This document shows positions 43,584-52,968 of a stretch of DNA of 64,000 bases, piece by piece. The stretch is from Algoriphagus aquimarinus (lineage in GTDB: Bacteria > Bacteroidota > Bacteroidia > Cytophagales > Cyclobacteriaceae), in the NCBI RefSeq assembly GCF_900112005.1, contig NZ_FOKK01000007.1:1-64000 (forward strand), in the 5' to 3' direction. Numbering within the stretch: position 1 is the first letter of the stretch; each line of letters starts with the position of its first letter. Below the pieces are notes generated by a model, which ran no database searches, had not been told where the DNA came from, and saw only the letters and a program-made list of their open reading frames with translations. The position numbers and the translations under genes were made by a program.

Positions 43584-44888
43584 TTATAATCTTGCATCAA
43601 TCAGACTTTTATCAAGATAACCTTTCACATCGTAGATTACTTGCGTTTTTGATTTTTCTAAAGAAAGACCTGCAAATTCCTTGTGAGAAACTGCAAGAAT
43701 GATAGCAGAATAAGGAGACAAATCTGGAGCTTCAGCGCCAGACATGATGTCCACACCGTATTCATGGCTCACTTCTATAGGGTTAGCCCAAGGATCATAT
43801 ACATCCACGTTGATATCGTAAGTTCTCAATTCATTGTAGATATCAATCACTCGTGTGTTACGCACGTCTGGACAATCTTCTTTGAATGTAAAGCCTAAAA
43901 TCATCACTTTAGCATCGATCACTTTTAGGTCCTTACGCATCATTAACTTGATCACTTCTGTAGCTACGTGTTTTCCCATGCTATCATTCAATCGACGACC
44001 TGCTAGGATTATTTCAGGGTGATATCCCATTTCTTGTGCCTTTTGAGCTAAATAAAACGGATCAACACCTATGCAATGGCCACCAACTAATCCGGGCTTG
44101 AACTTCAAGAAATTCCATTTAGTACCTGCTGCTTCGAGCACCTCATTAGTATCTATTCCCAGCAAATTGAAGATCTTAGAAAGCTCATTTACAAAAGCAA
44201 TATTGATATCACGCTGGGAGTTCTCGATTACTTTGGCAGCTTCAGCTACTTTGATAGAAGTAGCTTTATGCGTGCCGGCAGTGATTACAGTAAGGTACAA
44301 TTGATCAACAAACTCAGCTATTTCTGGAGTAGAACCAGAAGTAACTTTAAGTATTTTGGCAACTGTATGCTCCTTATCACCCGGGTTGATTCGCTCTGGG
44401 GAATAGCCAGCAAAAAAGTCTACATTATATTTCAGTCCAGATACCTTTTCCAATACTGGCACACATTCGTCTTCAGTGACTCCTGGGTATACAGTGGATT
44501 CGTAGATTACCACATCTCCTTTTTTCAGGTACTGACCAATATTTTCAGATGCTTTAAGCATCGGTGTAAGTACTGGACGGTTATGTTTATCCGTAGGAGT
44601 AGGTACTGTCACTATATAAACATTGCAATCAGCAAGTGCTTCAGATTGATTGGTTGGTAGAAGTCCATTTTCCTCACTAGAAGAAAAACCCTTTACCAAT
44701 ACCTTTTGAAGCATATCATTCTCCACTTCACGTGTATTATCTACACCACCATTAAGCTCTCCTACTCTTTTAGTATCTATATCAAATCCTACTGTAGGGT
44801 ATTTCTTAGCAAATTCTACCGCCAAAGGCAGTCCTACATACCCTAAGCCGATAATAGCAATTTTTACGTCTTTTAAATCTTCTCTCAT
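43584..44888 (-). CDS. UDP-N-acetylhexosamine 6-dehydrogenase (TviB/WbpO/WbpA type)
   Basis: 434 residues, cytoplasmic. It oxidises the C6 hydroxymethyl of a UDP-HexNAc to the uronic acid with two NAD. N-terminal GLGYVGLPLAVEF (NAD loop), TPTDKHNRPVLTPM, YESTVYPGVTEDE, KVIENSQRDINIAFVNEL, and GGHCIGVDPFYLAQKA with the catalytic Cys. The last part has LGFTFKEDCPDVRNT. This is the Vi-antigen TviB/WbpO group, which uses UDP-GalNAc or UDP-GlcNAc. It could make UDP-GlcNAcA for the WlbA/B/C trio at 60971-63750, 16 kb away, or a GalNAcA residue for the capsule. The substrate cannot be decided from sequence. It is upstream of wza by 59 bases. Confidence 0.9.
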   Translation of the reverse strand: MREDLKDVKIAIIGLGYVGLPLAVEFAKKYPTVGFDIDTKRVGELNGGVDNTREVENDMLQKVLVKGFSSSEENGLLPTNQSEALADCNVYIVTVPTPTDKHNRPVLTPMLKASENIGQYLKKGDVVIYESTVYPGVTEDECVPVLEKVSGLKYNVDFFAGYSPERINPGDKEHTVAKILKVTSGSTPEIAEFVDQLYLTVITAGTHKATSIKVAEAAKVIENSQRDINIAFVNELSKIFNLLGIDTNEVLEAAGTKWNFLKFKPGLVGGHCIGVDPFYLAQKAQEMGYHPEIILAGRRLNDSMGKHVATEVIKLMMRKDLKVIDAKVMILGFTFKEDCPDVRNTRVIDIYNELRTYDINVDVYDPWANPIEVSHEYGVDIMSGAEAPDLSPYSAIILAVSHKEFAGLSLEKSKTQVIYDVKGYLDKSLIDARL

Positions 44889-45067
44889 TACTAATTATTA
44901 TTGAAAATAACCATTTAAAAATCTGATCTCTCTTTTTTGATTTGCTAAAGCTTCGCTCTTTCAGTCCCAGAACTTAGCATGTTTGGCAGGACAACCTTTA
45001 CTTCCTCACTGATACAACTCAGTTCTAAAAAGATCTCCGCCATATTGTTACCTTAATTTTTCGCTAA

Positions 45068-45090
45068 AACGAGTACTAAAGTTACTCGTT
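45068..45090 (-). terminator. Weak hairpin in the wzi-dehydrogenase gap
   Basis: AACGAGTA (45068-45075) pairs with TACTCGTT (45083-45090), 51 bases after the wzi stop, with four U following the stem in minus-strand RNA. It could be a weak terminator. The 252-base gap (44889-45140) also holds TAGTTTTG on the minus strand (45103-45110), a possible -7 box for the dehydrogenase gene. Both are weak calls. Confidence 0.3.
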
Positions 45091-45140
45091 CCAAATAAGG
45101 AGCAAAACTAACAGGTTTTAGGCGATTTTAAACTTTACTT

Positions 45141-46832
45141 CTAATTCTTGTGGTGAATCTGATAGATTAAATTTAAAGTTCCGGAGAAAGTCCAAAGCTT
45201 CTGTCCCTTAGGAAAATCTGAAGTAGACCCCGCTAAATTCTCCCATTGATAGTTAACTCCCTGAATAACTTGCGCTTTGCTACTCAGTATAAATTTATCC
45301 CACTGATGATCCCATAGAACTCCCATACTGAAATCTATCCAAGGTCTCTTGTTGGGATTATCTCCAAAGGATCTGTAGTAAAAATCTTGATGGTTTTCTA
45401 TTCGCTGAAGTAGAATTCCGACCTTATTTATATCTGAAACTTGGGCAACTTCCAAAATCTGTGCATTTCCGCCCACACCTATTCCTACGCCCATAGATTG
45501 TCCTTCATTGGTGAATCCCCGTACTTGATAGTGCGTATGCCAACTGGTATTTCCTGAATTGAGATCTGGGTAGCGAATGTATCTATTGACAGACTCAGCT
45601 TGTTGCACGATTTCTCCCCGTACTTGATAATACTGGTCTTTCTTGCCTGTTTTGAATAGTTTGGAAAAACCTAAAAGATAGGCTCTAGCATGCTCTGGAC
45701 TCAAAATAAAATCTCTCCAATCATAGCTGTGATCCTGCTTACCAAATTCTGCGTAGGCTTCGAAATTACCTTTTGAATTGTAATACCGTAAGAAAAATGC
45801 TATCTGTTGGTCTTGTCCCTGAGAATCGTAAACTACAGAATTATCATTACTGAATAGTCTAACTTTCTGGAAGGGTTCAAGCACTGGAATTCGGCCTCGG
45901 AAGGTATTGGGTACATCTTCATTGTATTGCTGGAAAGTCCTGCTAAATCCTGCAAAAAAATTAGGCAGGAACACAGGCTGATAGGTAATGGTGATTCCGC
46001 TGACATATCGCCAATCTCCTCTAAAAGGTCTGGCAAAAATATCATTGAGGCGTTCATTTTGGGATGGGAGTATTCCAGAATCTTCTGCCCTACCCATAAT
46101 CAATTCAGCTTCTAGTGTTCCTATGAAGATATTAGCAGGACGACTAGTGCGAAGGTATAAGTGCTTCATTCCCCTAGCATTATTACTAAAAATCAGGGAA
46201 TTAAACTGGCCGGGACCCCACCAAATATTCTGTGTGGAAGCTCCAAGTTCAACTGGTCCTGCATTTAAACTGACGTAGGATTGGCCCCACCAAGCAAAGG
46301 AATTATATTCTTTGGTGAAACGCTCGGGGTGATCTCCAAAATTCCAATACCTGAATCTGGCGAAAAGGGTATTGTCAGAGTAATTCTCCCCAAAACCTTG
46401 ATAGGCTTTATTTTGGCTGGCTACAAACTCTGGTCTGAACTGGAATTTCAAGAAGAGTACTTTACCATATACCCCAGGAGAAAGAAGCGATTGAATTCCT
46501 TTGCTATTCATCATACTAGAATTCCCCCAGCCATATGGTCTATTGGAGTTGAAAACTGTAGTACTCAAAATTGGTAAGAGCTCTAGTTGAAAATTACTTT
46601 TTTGAAGAGGCAACGTATCATCTAATGCATTAAAGCGATTTTGTTTTAGACTCACTATAGGTCTTAGTCCAAAAGAGAAATCCTTTAACTCTTCAGCTCC
46701 TACTAGCTGTTGCCTTCTTAGACTTTCTTCTAGTACAGGAAAACCTGCAGGAATAGTCTGAGACATGGTGGCATTCGAAATAAGCAGTCCCAAAGCATAG
46801 CAAGTAAACAAGAAATAATACCTCAATTTCAA
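45141..46832 (-). CDS. wzi: Wzi-like outer-membrane capsule assembly protein
   Basis: 563 residues. A signal peptide (about 1-24, ending ATMSQT) is followed by a beta-strand-rich barrel with alternating aromatic strands: the Caps_assemb_Wzi pattern with FRYWNFGDHPERFT, WWGQSYVSL, NIWWGPGQFNSLIFSNN and LYLRTSRPANI. Wzi is an outer-membrane barrel that helps attach and order surface capsule. It overlaps the GT4 upstream by 4 bases and lies 252 bases before the dehydrogenase. Together with wza/wzc this shows that the main product is a cell-bound capsule rather than only LPS O-antigen. Confidence 0.85.
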   Translation of the reverse strand: MKLRYYFLFTCYALGLLISNATMSQTIPAGFPVLEESLRRQQLVGAEELKDFSFGLRPIVSLKQNRFNALDDTLPLQKSNFQLELLPILSTTVFNSNRPYGWGNSSMMNSKGIQSLLSPGVYGKVLFLKFQFRPEFVASQNKAYQGFGENYSDNTLFARFRYWNFGDHPERFTKEYNSFAWWGQSYVSLNAGPVELGASTQNIWWGPGQFNSLIFSNNARGMKHLYLRTSRPANIFIGTLEAELIMGRAEDSGILPSQNERLNDIFARPFRGDWRYVSGITITYQPVFLPNFFAGFSRTFQQYNEDVPNTFRGRIPVLEPFQKVRLFSNDNSVVYDSQGQDQQIAFFLRYYNSKGNFEAYAEFGKQDHSYDWRDFILSPEHARAYLLGFSKLFKTGKKDQYYQVRGEIVQQAESVNRYIRYPDLNSGNTSWHTHYQVRGFTNEGQSMGVGIGVGGNAQILEVAQVSDINKVGILLQRIENHQDFYYRSFGDNPNKRPWIDFSMGVLWDHQWDKFILSSKAQVIQGVNYQWENLAGSTSDFPKGQKLWTFSGTLNLIYQIHHKN

Positions 46833-47917
46833 AGGGATTTAAGCATGTTTACGTACTTCTTATTGATAGCTTTCCAAGAGTAATTTTTTCGAGCAAGTTT
46901 ATACATGGTCTGAGATATTGCTTCTCTATCAAATTCTTCTAAATGAGCTAATTTATGAAGCAATTCGATTGAATCGTTGAAATATATAGCTTGATTGAAA
47001 GTAGTCTCTCTGTTATAATTCACACCAAAAGCAATGATTGGCAGACCTAGGTACATTGCTTCCACCAGAGATGGATTGGTCCCGCCGGCACTATGCCCAT
47101 GTAGGTAATAGTGACAATTTGATCTTAATACGTTCAGCTCTTCATTGGCATAGATGGGATTGTACAGAATTACATTCTTCTTGGTAGAATATTCTTGGTA
47201 CAGACGCATTCCATAATCACTTGAATTCCAGTTGCCCACAATTACATAAGGAATGTTCAGTTCATTTTCCGAAAAAACTCTGAGTTGCATTTCTATATTA
47301 TTTTCAGGTTCTATTCTACAAACAGTGAAAATATAAGGCTTATGTATAAAAGAGTATTTCTTCTGATATAAGGCATGATCTACATGAGCGACATGATTGG
47401 CACCATAGGCTATCAAATGAGAATCTTTACCGTATTCTTTCTTCACATAATCAAAGATGTGCTTGTTGTCAGAAATAATGGCATCCGAATACTTCACCGC
47501 CACAGATTCCGAAAATTTCAAAAACCGTTTGGCAAAAGCGCCCCATTTGTCACGCTTCCATTCCAGACCGTCAATGTGTGTAATCACCTTGGCGCGCGTA
47601 AAAGGCTTGACAAATGGTATAGCAATGGCTCCCGAAACACCCAGGATCAAAATATAATCAAAACCATTTATGGATTTCCAAAGTGAAACGGAATCATAAA
47701 TTACGCTTTGAACCCCATTGGCTTTCAATTTCAAGTATTTCAGTTTTGCACCTTTATAGCTTTCCACTTTTTCCGGATAGCTTTGACTTTGGCAATAGAT
47801 GGTGATATCATAAAATTTGGGAAGTAGATCCAGCAGATATTCCACTAAAGTCTCAAATCCTCCGTAGTTGGCTGGAACGCCGACAATACCTACAATGGCA
47901 AGTTTTTTCTTAATCAT
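46829..47917 (-). CDS. Family 4 glycosyltransferase, DUF1972/rhamnosyltransferase-like
   Basis: 362 residues. It begins KLAIVGIVGVPANYGGFETLVEYL, the hallmark of the DUF1972 subgroup, whose best-known members (such as Cps2T) add rhamnose to a primed lipid. The donor half has FTVCRIEPENNIEMQL, YVIVGNW, VILYNPIYANEEL and GHSAGGTNPSLVEAMYLG. It overlaps wzi by 4 bases and the GH123-like gene by 8 bases. Since dTDP-rhamnose genes are not in the window, rhamnose use is only a family suggestion. It would be an early transferase in block II assembly. Confidence 0.85.
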   Translation of the reverse strand: MIKKKLAIVGIVGVPANYGGFETLVEYLLDLLPKFYDITIYCQSQSYPEKVESYKGAKLKYLKLKANGVQSVIYDSVSLWKSINGFDYILILGVSGAIAIPFVKPFTRAKVITHIDGLEWKRDKWGAFAKRFLKFSESVAVKYSDAIISDNKHIFDYVKKEYGKDSHLIAYGANHVAHVDHALYQKKYSFIHKPYIFTVCRIEPENNIEMQLRVFSENELNIPYVIVGNWNSSDYGMRLYQEYSTKKNVILYNPIYANEELNVLRSNCHYYLHGHSAGGTNPSLVEAMYLGLPIIAFGVNYNRETTFNQAIYFNDSIELLHKLAHLEEFDREAISQTMYKLARKNYSWKAINKKYVNMLKSL

Positions 47918-49505
47918 TTAAATAGTTCTTCATTGCTCTTACCATACTATTTCGTTCATTCTCATTATTCCGCAAAAAGTAACGGGTATGTGCAGTCAAT
48001 AGTTGTTGTGTTTCCTCATGTTTAAACTTTACCTGAGTTTTCAATACTTCTTCCAATGCATCTACTAAGAGTAAATAGCGCAAAGAAACTTGTTCTTCAG
48101 GATATATAATATGGCTATCTCCAGATGGTAAATCAGAAAATAACGCTGATTTCATAATTTGTGGAGACCAGAGATTGAAAGCCCATCTCAACATTCCATC
48201 ATAGCCTTGTGCTTTGGAAAGCATCACTAAAAAGTAAACATCATTATAATTCGATGACAATAACATATTGGGCTGAACTTCATAGCAAGAGGTATAAAGG
48301 GTTGTTTTGTATCCTTTTGATTTCCTAGCTAATAATTGCTCTGGCTCCAAAATAATATTGCTAGAAAGTGAATAATCATATATATGCTCCGAAAGTGTTT
48401 GAGAAAATCTTCCTGAGTATCCAAATTTAAATGAGGGATCAATATCCTTTACGTACTTAATCAGCTTCTCTGATAGGGTGAAATCTCGCTCATCAATCCA
48501 AAATACTGTTTTATCCATCCAGTTTTTGGACTTTAAAAATGATGCGAAGTCAAGGAGAAAGGGTGCCCAATAATCATTATAAACCTGACTTCCTGGTTCT
48601 GATTCAAAAGACTTTATTTCTCCATCTACTTCATCAAAATAAAAGTAAGTCAAATTCCATGGAAAAAGATTATGCACAGCAATTTCTTTGGAAATACCTT
48701 TTGAGGCTGCCAATTCAACATACTTTTCAAACAAGGAGTAATTATAAGTGAAAGATCCATCTTCCTTCTTACAAACCTGAATCATCATCTGGTCTAGTGG
48801 TTTGACAGAAGTATTGTACAGGTCATAGAAAATGGAAGTAGTAACCACTCCTTGATTTATCGTCTTCAACTCGTCAAACATCAAAGCGATTTTGTCCCAA
48901 TGTTTTGTAGAATAGGGCGCAATATTATAATATGTGGAAATAGAAAGAGGGAATTGCCAAAAGTCAATTTCATACTTTAATGACGAAAATTCCGGCAACT
49001 TTCTGTCAATCACATGGATTACAGCGTTCAGTATTTGAACATCTCCATTTTGAGACAAAGTCAATTTCAGGGGATATTTTCCGGACTTTAGTTTATCTGG
49101 AAGAACCAATTTCACTAAACCATAGCTGGTTGTAGTGATTACTTTAAAAGAGTTGTTGGTTAAAACTTCTGCACGATCTGGAAACATTTTCTTCTCAAAC
49201 ACACCATCTGAGATCGCTTGCCCACAATTGCCAGCAGATAAATCTCCTTCTACTAAATGTAGTTGTACAAATTCAGTTTTGACATTTTTGGCATCAACAG
49301 ACACCTTAAAATTCAGAGAATTAATTGTATCAGCATTGATTACAAAAGGCAAAATCAACGTTTCATTCTGCCATGCTTTAAATTCAGTATTATTTGAAAG
49401 TTTTACTCCGAAATCCTCAAAACTGGTGAAGAAACCTGTTACCTGAGCTTCAATAGTAATGACTTTTATAAACCAGAAAACCAGTATGAGAAGAGATTTT
49501 TTCAT
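47910..49505 (-). CDS. Secreted GH123-like (DUF4091) glycoside hydrolase
   Basis: 531 residues. A signal peptide (about 1-20, MKKSLLILVFWFIKVIT then EAQ) is followed by a beta-sandwich (about 30-170) and a TIM-barrel domain. The catalytic region FWIDERDF carries Asp338-Glu339, matching the substrate-assisted Asp-Glu pair of GH123 beta-N-acetylgalactosaminidases. DGMLRWAFNLWSP and EQVSLRYLLLVDALEEV are typical of DUF4091 ends. It sits between two glycosyltransferases with 4- and 8-base overlaps, so it is co-translated with biosynthesis genes. It may trim or release the HexNAc-containing polymer in the periplasm or outside. Substrate is inference. Confidence 0.75.
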   Translation of the reverse strand: MKKSLLILVFWFIKVITIEAQVTGFFTSFEDFGVKLSNNTEFKAWQNETLILPFVINADTINSLNFKVSVDAKNVKTEFVQLHLVEGDLSAGNCGQAISDGVFEKKMFPDRAEVLTNNSFKVITTTSYGLVKLVLPDKLKSGKYPLKLTLSQNGDVQILNAVIHVIDRKLPEFSSLKYEIDFWQFPLSISTYYNIAPYSTKHWDKIALMFDELKTINQGVVTTSIFYDLYNTSVKPLDQMMIQVCKKEDGSFTYNYSLFEKYVELAASKGISKEIAVHNLFPWNLTYFYFDEVDGEIKSFESEPGSQVYNDYWAPFLLDFASFLKSKNWMDKTVFWIDERDFTLSEKLIKYVKDIDPSFKFGYSGRFSQTLSEHIYDYSLSSNIILEPEQLLARKSKGYKTTLYTSCYEVQPNMLLSSNYNDVYFLVMLSKAQGYDGMLRWAFNLWSPQIMKSALFSDLPSGDSHIIYPEEQVSLRYLLLVDALEEVLKTQVKFKHEETQQLLTAHTRYFLRNNENERNSMVRAMKNYLND

Positions 49506-50569
49506 GATCTAAGTAGATTAGAAATTCTCTCAACGAAGTTTTCTCGAGAAAAATCTGCTCTTTTCACAACTGTTCCTTCGCATAACAATGCCCAATGTGA
49601 CGAATTTTGAGCCATTTTTTTAATTTCTAAAGCTATTTGATCTAACTCTTGGTAATTGATTTGAAAACCATTAATTCCGTTTTCTACTAATTCTGTCACT
49701 CCACCTGCCGTAGGCACAATAGCTGGCAAACCATAATACATCCCTTCTAAAATAGTCATCCCAAAAGTCTCAATACATTGATCTGGATGAGTCAGATTCA
49801 AAATCAGCGAAGCCTTTTTGAAAAATGGGTGAACATCTTTCTGCACAGAATACACCTGTAGATTGGAAGGTAAAGTATCTGACAATTCAAACTTGCTAAC
49901 GTCTCTGATATCGTCACTTAGCACCAAAGTAAAACTGACTTCTGGAAGTCTTTTCGCTAGGCTGACAAATTCACTTACTCCCTTATATGGCCGTAAGGAA
50001 GCAAGCATCAAAACTTCAAATGAATCGTGCTTACTATTCTGCACTTTCGATTTTTCTTCAAAATCCTTGGTCACACAATTATAGATCACTTGAGCATCTA
50101 TCCCTTGCAGATTTGAGTTGTTTTTCAGATAGTTAGAAACTACCACTACATCAGAAGAAAAATTGCGTACCACCCAAAAGAGAAATTGACTCAAAAGTTT
50201 GGGATTAATTTCGTTTTCATGCACATGTGTGATCACACGTTTCCCTAACAATCTCCCCATGAGAATCGCACCAAATGGAAGAATTGTGTTCACGTAATAT
50301 ACTTTTTCAAACTTTTTGTTTTCAAATACAAGCCTAATCGCAAGTAAAAATTGACTTAAAAAGAACGAAAAAAGAGTAAGGATTCTATGTTCAGATCTTT
50401 TATAGAAATTATTTTTTCTCTCAAATTCCGACAAAAATCCTTCGGAAGTGCTCGTATAAAGTTTCACCTGAAAACCTTCCTTAAGTGCCGTATTTATCAC
50501 AGATGATAAAATCTGAGGACTACCAGTGAAGTTATTCAGTAGGTGAAAAAACACCACTTTTGGTTGCAT
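49502..50569 (-). CDS. Family 4 glycosyltransferase (GT-B)
   Basis: 355 residues. FHLLNNFTGSPQILSSV at the start, HVHENEINPKLL and VVSNYLKNN in the acceptor half, and EVLMLASLRPYKGVSEF, LNLTHPDQCIETFGMTILEGMYYG in the donor half. The 5' end overlaps the polymerase gene by 38 bases, and the first Met fits the fold, so the overlap is real. It overlaps the GH123-like gene by 4 bases. Linkage unknown. Confidence 0.84.
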   Translation of the reverse strand: MQPKVVFFHLLNNFTGSPQILSSVINTALKEGFQVKLYTSTSEGFLSEFERKNNFYKRSEHRILTLFSFFLSQFLLAIRLVFENKKFEKVYYVNTILPFGAILMGRLLGKRVITHVHENEINPKLLSQFLFWVVRNFSSDVVVVSNYLKNNSNLQGIDAQVIYNCVTKDFEEKSKVQNSKHDSFEVLMLASLRPYKGVSEFVSLAKRLPEVSFTLVLSDDIRDVSKFELSDTLPSNLQVYSVQKDVHPFFKKASLILNLTHPDQCIETFGMTILEGMYYGLPAIVPTAGGVTELVENGINGFQINYQELDQIALEIKKMAQNSSHWALLCEGTVVKRADFSRENFVERISNLLRS

Positions 50570-51695
50570 TCTTAGAGTTAGAATTTAGAATTATCAGAAA
50601 CACTGTGATCATTAAATAGAGCGTAGTAGCATAAAATTCATGGGTAAATTGCTGTGCTATTAAAAAAATATAGAAGAACATGGCCGCATAAAATATCTTT
50701 TTTCTAAGAAAAAGTAAGGTTGACATCACAAAAACAGCGCATAAATAGGCTACATAGCCTAAAAAGCCATAGGTGTAAAGCAGGACTGATGTCCCATTTT
50801 CAATATAACCTGTACGGTATTTTGTGGTGCGGGCAATCACTTCTTCTACTATATTATTGCCATGGCCAAAGAGATACTCTTTCCAAGAGGAGTTTTCGAA
50901 AAAAGAAATTCTAAAAGCCTGAAGTAAATCAGCCCTAGAATCCAAGGTGCTTACATTAAAAATCAACTTATTGATAAACTCGAAATAATAGAGATAGAAT
51001 AAAACTGCTAGCAGAACTGTAGCCATAAAGATTCTTCTATGTTTGAAGAAAAGTATGATATAGAATACAAGCAGTGTATTTCTATTGAAAGTAAGAATGA
51101 GTCCAAGTATAACAATCCAATAGACAACGCGATCTACTTTACTCAGGCTTCCCGTTTCTTTTTTCCAATAAAAGATCAGAAACCAAGATATCAGTAAAGA
51201 ACCATAGGATTGTACTGTGGTAGTGAAGCCTTTAGCAGCATGAAGAAAAGGTAATCCTTTGTCGTACATGGGATGTACATGGGGATTATGCCCAACTAGA
51301 TAACTACTAAAAACCAATAAAATTCCGGCTATAATATGAATAAAAAGTGCCCAGTAAATGATTTCTAGAAATCCCTCCTCCTGAGAGGCTAAACCTGCAA
51401 AAAACAATCCAAGCACAGGGAAAAATATGATTAATGAAGAGTGCGGTAGGTTCAACAAGTAAGGCAGTAAGAAATAAGACACCAAACCAATCAGAGGCAA
51501 AAGTAAGGAAGGGGAAAGTGATTTATTTAGAATAATCTGATGAAATAACAGCAATCCCAACACACCCAACATCGCAACTTTGTCCAAAGGCAAACTAATC
51601 AGAGTGGAAGAGGAGACCAGAAAAACCAACAGTATCAAACCAGTTTTACCTATTGCTCGTGTCGATTGAATTGCGAAAACTGAACTAGTCACCAA
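50532..51695 (-). CDS. Wzy-like polysaccharide polymerase (second copy)
   Basis: 387 residues with about eleven transmembrane helices. In the middle, a long periplasmic loop has FENSSWKEYLFGHGNNIVEEV and RTGYIENGTSVLLYTYGFLGY, similar to O-antigen polymerases. LGLILTFNRNTLL supplies the conserved Arg region. It differs clearly from the protein at 29487. Wzy proteins are specific for their repeat unit, so two copies suggest two repeat units or one polymerase and one ligase. It overlaps both neighbours (38 and 11 bases). Placement next to Wzx-containing block II suggests that it acts there. Confidence 0.78.
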   Translation of the reverse strand: MVTSSVFAIQSTRAIGKTGLILLVFLVSSSTLISLPLDKVAMLGVLGLLLFHQIILNKSLSPSLLLPLIGLVSYFLLPYLLNLPHSSLIIFFPVLGLFFAGLASQEEGFLEIIYWALFIHIIAGILLVFSSYLVGHNPHVHPMYDKGLPFLHAAKGFTTTVQSYGSLLISWFLIFYWKKETGSLSKVDRVVYWIVILGLILTFNRNTLLVFYIILFFKHRRIFMATVLLAVLFYLYYFEFINKLIFNVSTLDSRADLLQAFRISFFENSSWKEYLFGHGNNIVEEVIARTTKYRTGYIENGTSVLLYTYGFLGYVAYLCAVFVMSTLLFLRKKIFYAAMFFYIFLIAQQFTHEFYATTLYLMITVFLIILNSNSKNATKSGVFSPTE

Positions 51696-52968
51696 GTACC
51701 TCCTTAATATGTTGCAACTGATTGAACCTAGAATATTTCATGATTTCTGACAAAGAATTTTTTCTCAGCTCATGTATTTCTCCTTGCTCATAGTGAGCTT
51801 TGATCTTTAATATTTGCTGGTAGCAGCCTTCGGCAGAGTTTGCAACAAAACCAAGTCCTGACTCAGCTATCATTTGCTCCATCACATCAGCGTCTGAGGG
51901 ACATAATAAAACAGGTTTACCCAGTGCTAAGTATTCATATAGTTTACTGCTTGGGATTCCTTTCATACTTCCATAGGCCATGGCAAGAAAAGCATGAGAC
52001 TTATGCAATTCAGTCAAGGCCAGTGCTCTAGGAAGCCTATCGGTTATTTTCACGAATGGTCTCAAGTCAATAGGAATACTATCTGCAATTCTTCTTCCTT
52101 GCTTCACATCAAAACCAGCTCCCAGAAATAATAGGTGGAAAGGTTGCCCGTTATTTAATGCTATTTGCAAGGCTCCTAAGATCACAGATAGATCTTGGGA
52201 CGGATAAAGTACCCCACTGTAGGTGAGGGTAAAAACCGGAAATAACTCCTCAGGTTTTAACTCTAACAGTTCCTCTTCAAAACCATTTTCTATGGTAAAG
52301 CCCTTTTTCCCTAAAAACTTACTCAAACGATCGGTGTAAATTGAAGACACTGAAATAATAGATTCTGCGGTGCCTACCCATTTTTTCTCATACTTGGATT
52401 CAATATTGGCAATGCATTTACGTATTGCTCCACCTGAGTTTTCCATCTGAAGTTCATTGGTACTCCAATCATCTCTATAATCGGCAATCCATCTGACATT
52501 CAATTCTCGATGGAGAGAATAGCCAATCCTGAATAAGTAAAAGGGCTCACCAGATATGATTGTTGCTTTAAATTCACTTTTTTTATACAGGGTTTTGGCA
52601 AGTGAAAGAAAATTTGCGTAGGAAGTGAATTTTAGGGTAAATCGAGCCATAAACACATCAAACAACTTGGTGAGTAAAAAAATTGGTCTTAATGCTGATT
52701 CACCAAAAGTCAGGTAGGCTCGGTCTAGTATCCCTGGTTGAAAAGGCAGATAGTAAACTTCATGCGTGTCAAATATTTCTTGTCTGACATTGTTTCCCAT
52801 TCGTCTCTTGGTGTCCTGATGTGAACGGGTCTCAGCAGTCCATTCACGTGTAATCACTGTGGGGAAATAGCCAAGTCGATTCAGGTTCCGAGCCCAAAAA
52901 GTGATACGCTGAGAGGGTGTCAGCGTACAGGGAGCAAAGTAGTATGTAAGGATAAGAATTTTTTTCAA
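51685..52968 (-). CDS. Family 4 glycosyltransferase (GT-B), WbuB-like
   Basis: 427 residues. It begins ILILTYYFAPCTLTPSQRITFWARNLNRLGY, the N-terminal style of WbuB/WcaI enzymes. ISGEPFYLFRIGYSL and WIADYRDDWST are the acceptor half. TLTYSGVLYPSQDLSVIL, LLFLGAGFDVKQG and AMAYGSMKGIPSSKLYEYLALG are the donor half. The start is directly after the stop of the next gene upstream. It overlaps the polymerase by 11 bases. Specificity unknown. Confidence 0.82.
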   Translation of the reverse strand: MKKILILTYYFAPCTLTPSQRITFWARNLNRLGYFPTVITREWTAETRSHQDTKRRMGNNVRQEIFDTHEVYYLPFQPGILDRAYLTFGESALRPIFLLTKLFDVFMARFTLKFTSYANFLSLAKTLYKKSEFKATIISGEPFYLFRIGYSLHRELNVRWIADYRDDWSTNELQMENSGGAIRKCIANIESKYEKKWVGTAESIISVSSIYTDRLSKFLGKKGFTIENGFEEELLELKPEELFPVFTLTYSGVLYPSQDLSVILGALQIALNNGQPFHLLFLGAGFDVKQGRRIADSIPIDLRPFVKITDRLPRALALTELHKSHAFLAMAYGSMKGIPSSKLYEYLALGKPVLLCPSDADVMEQMIAESGLGFVANSAEGCYQQILKIKAHYEQGEIHELRKNSLSEIMKYSRFNQLQHIKEVLGD

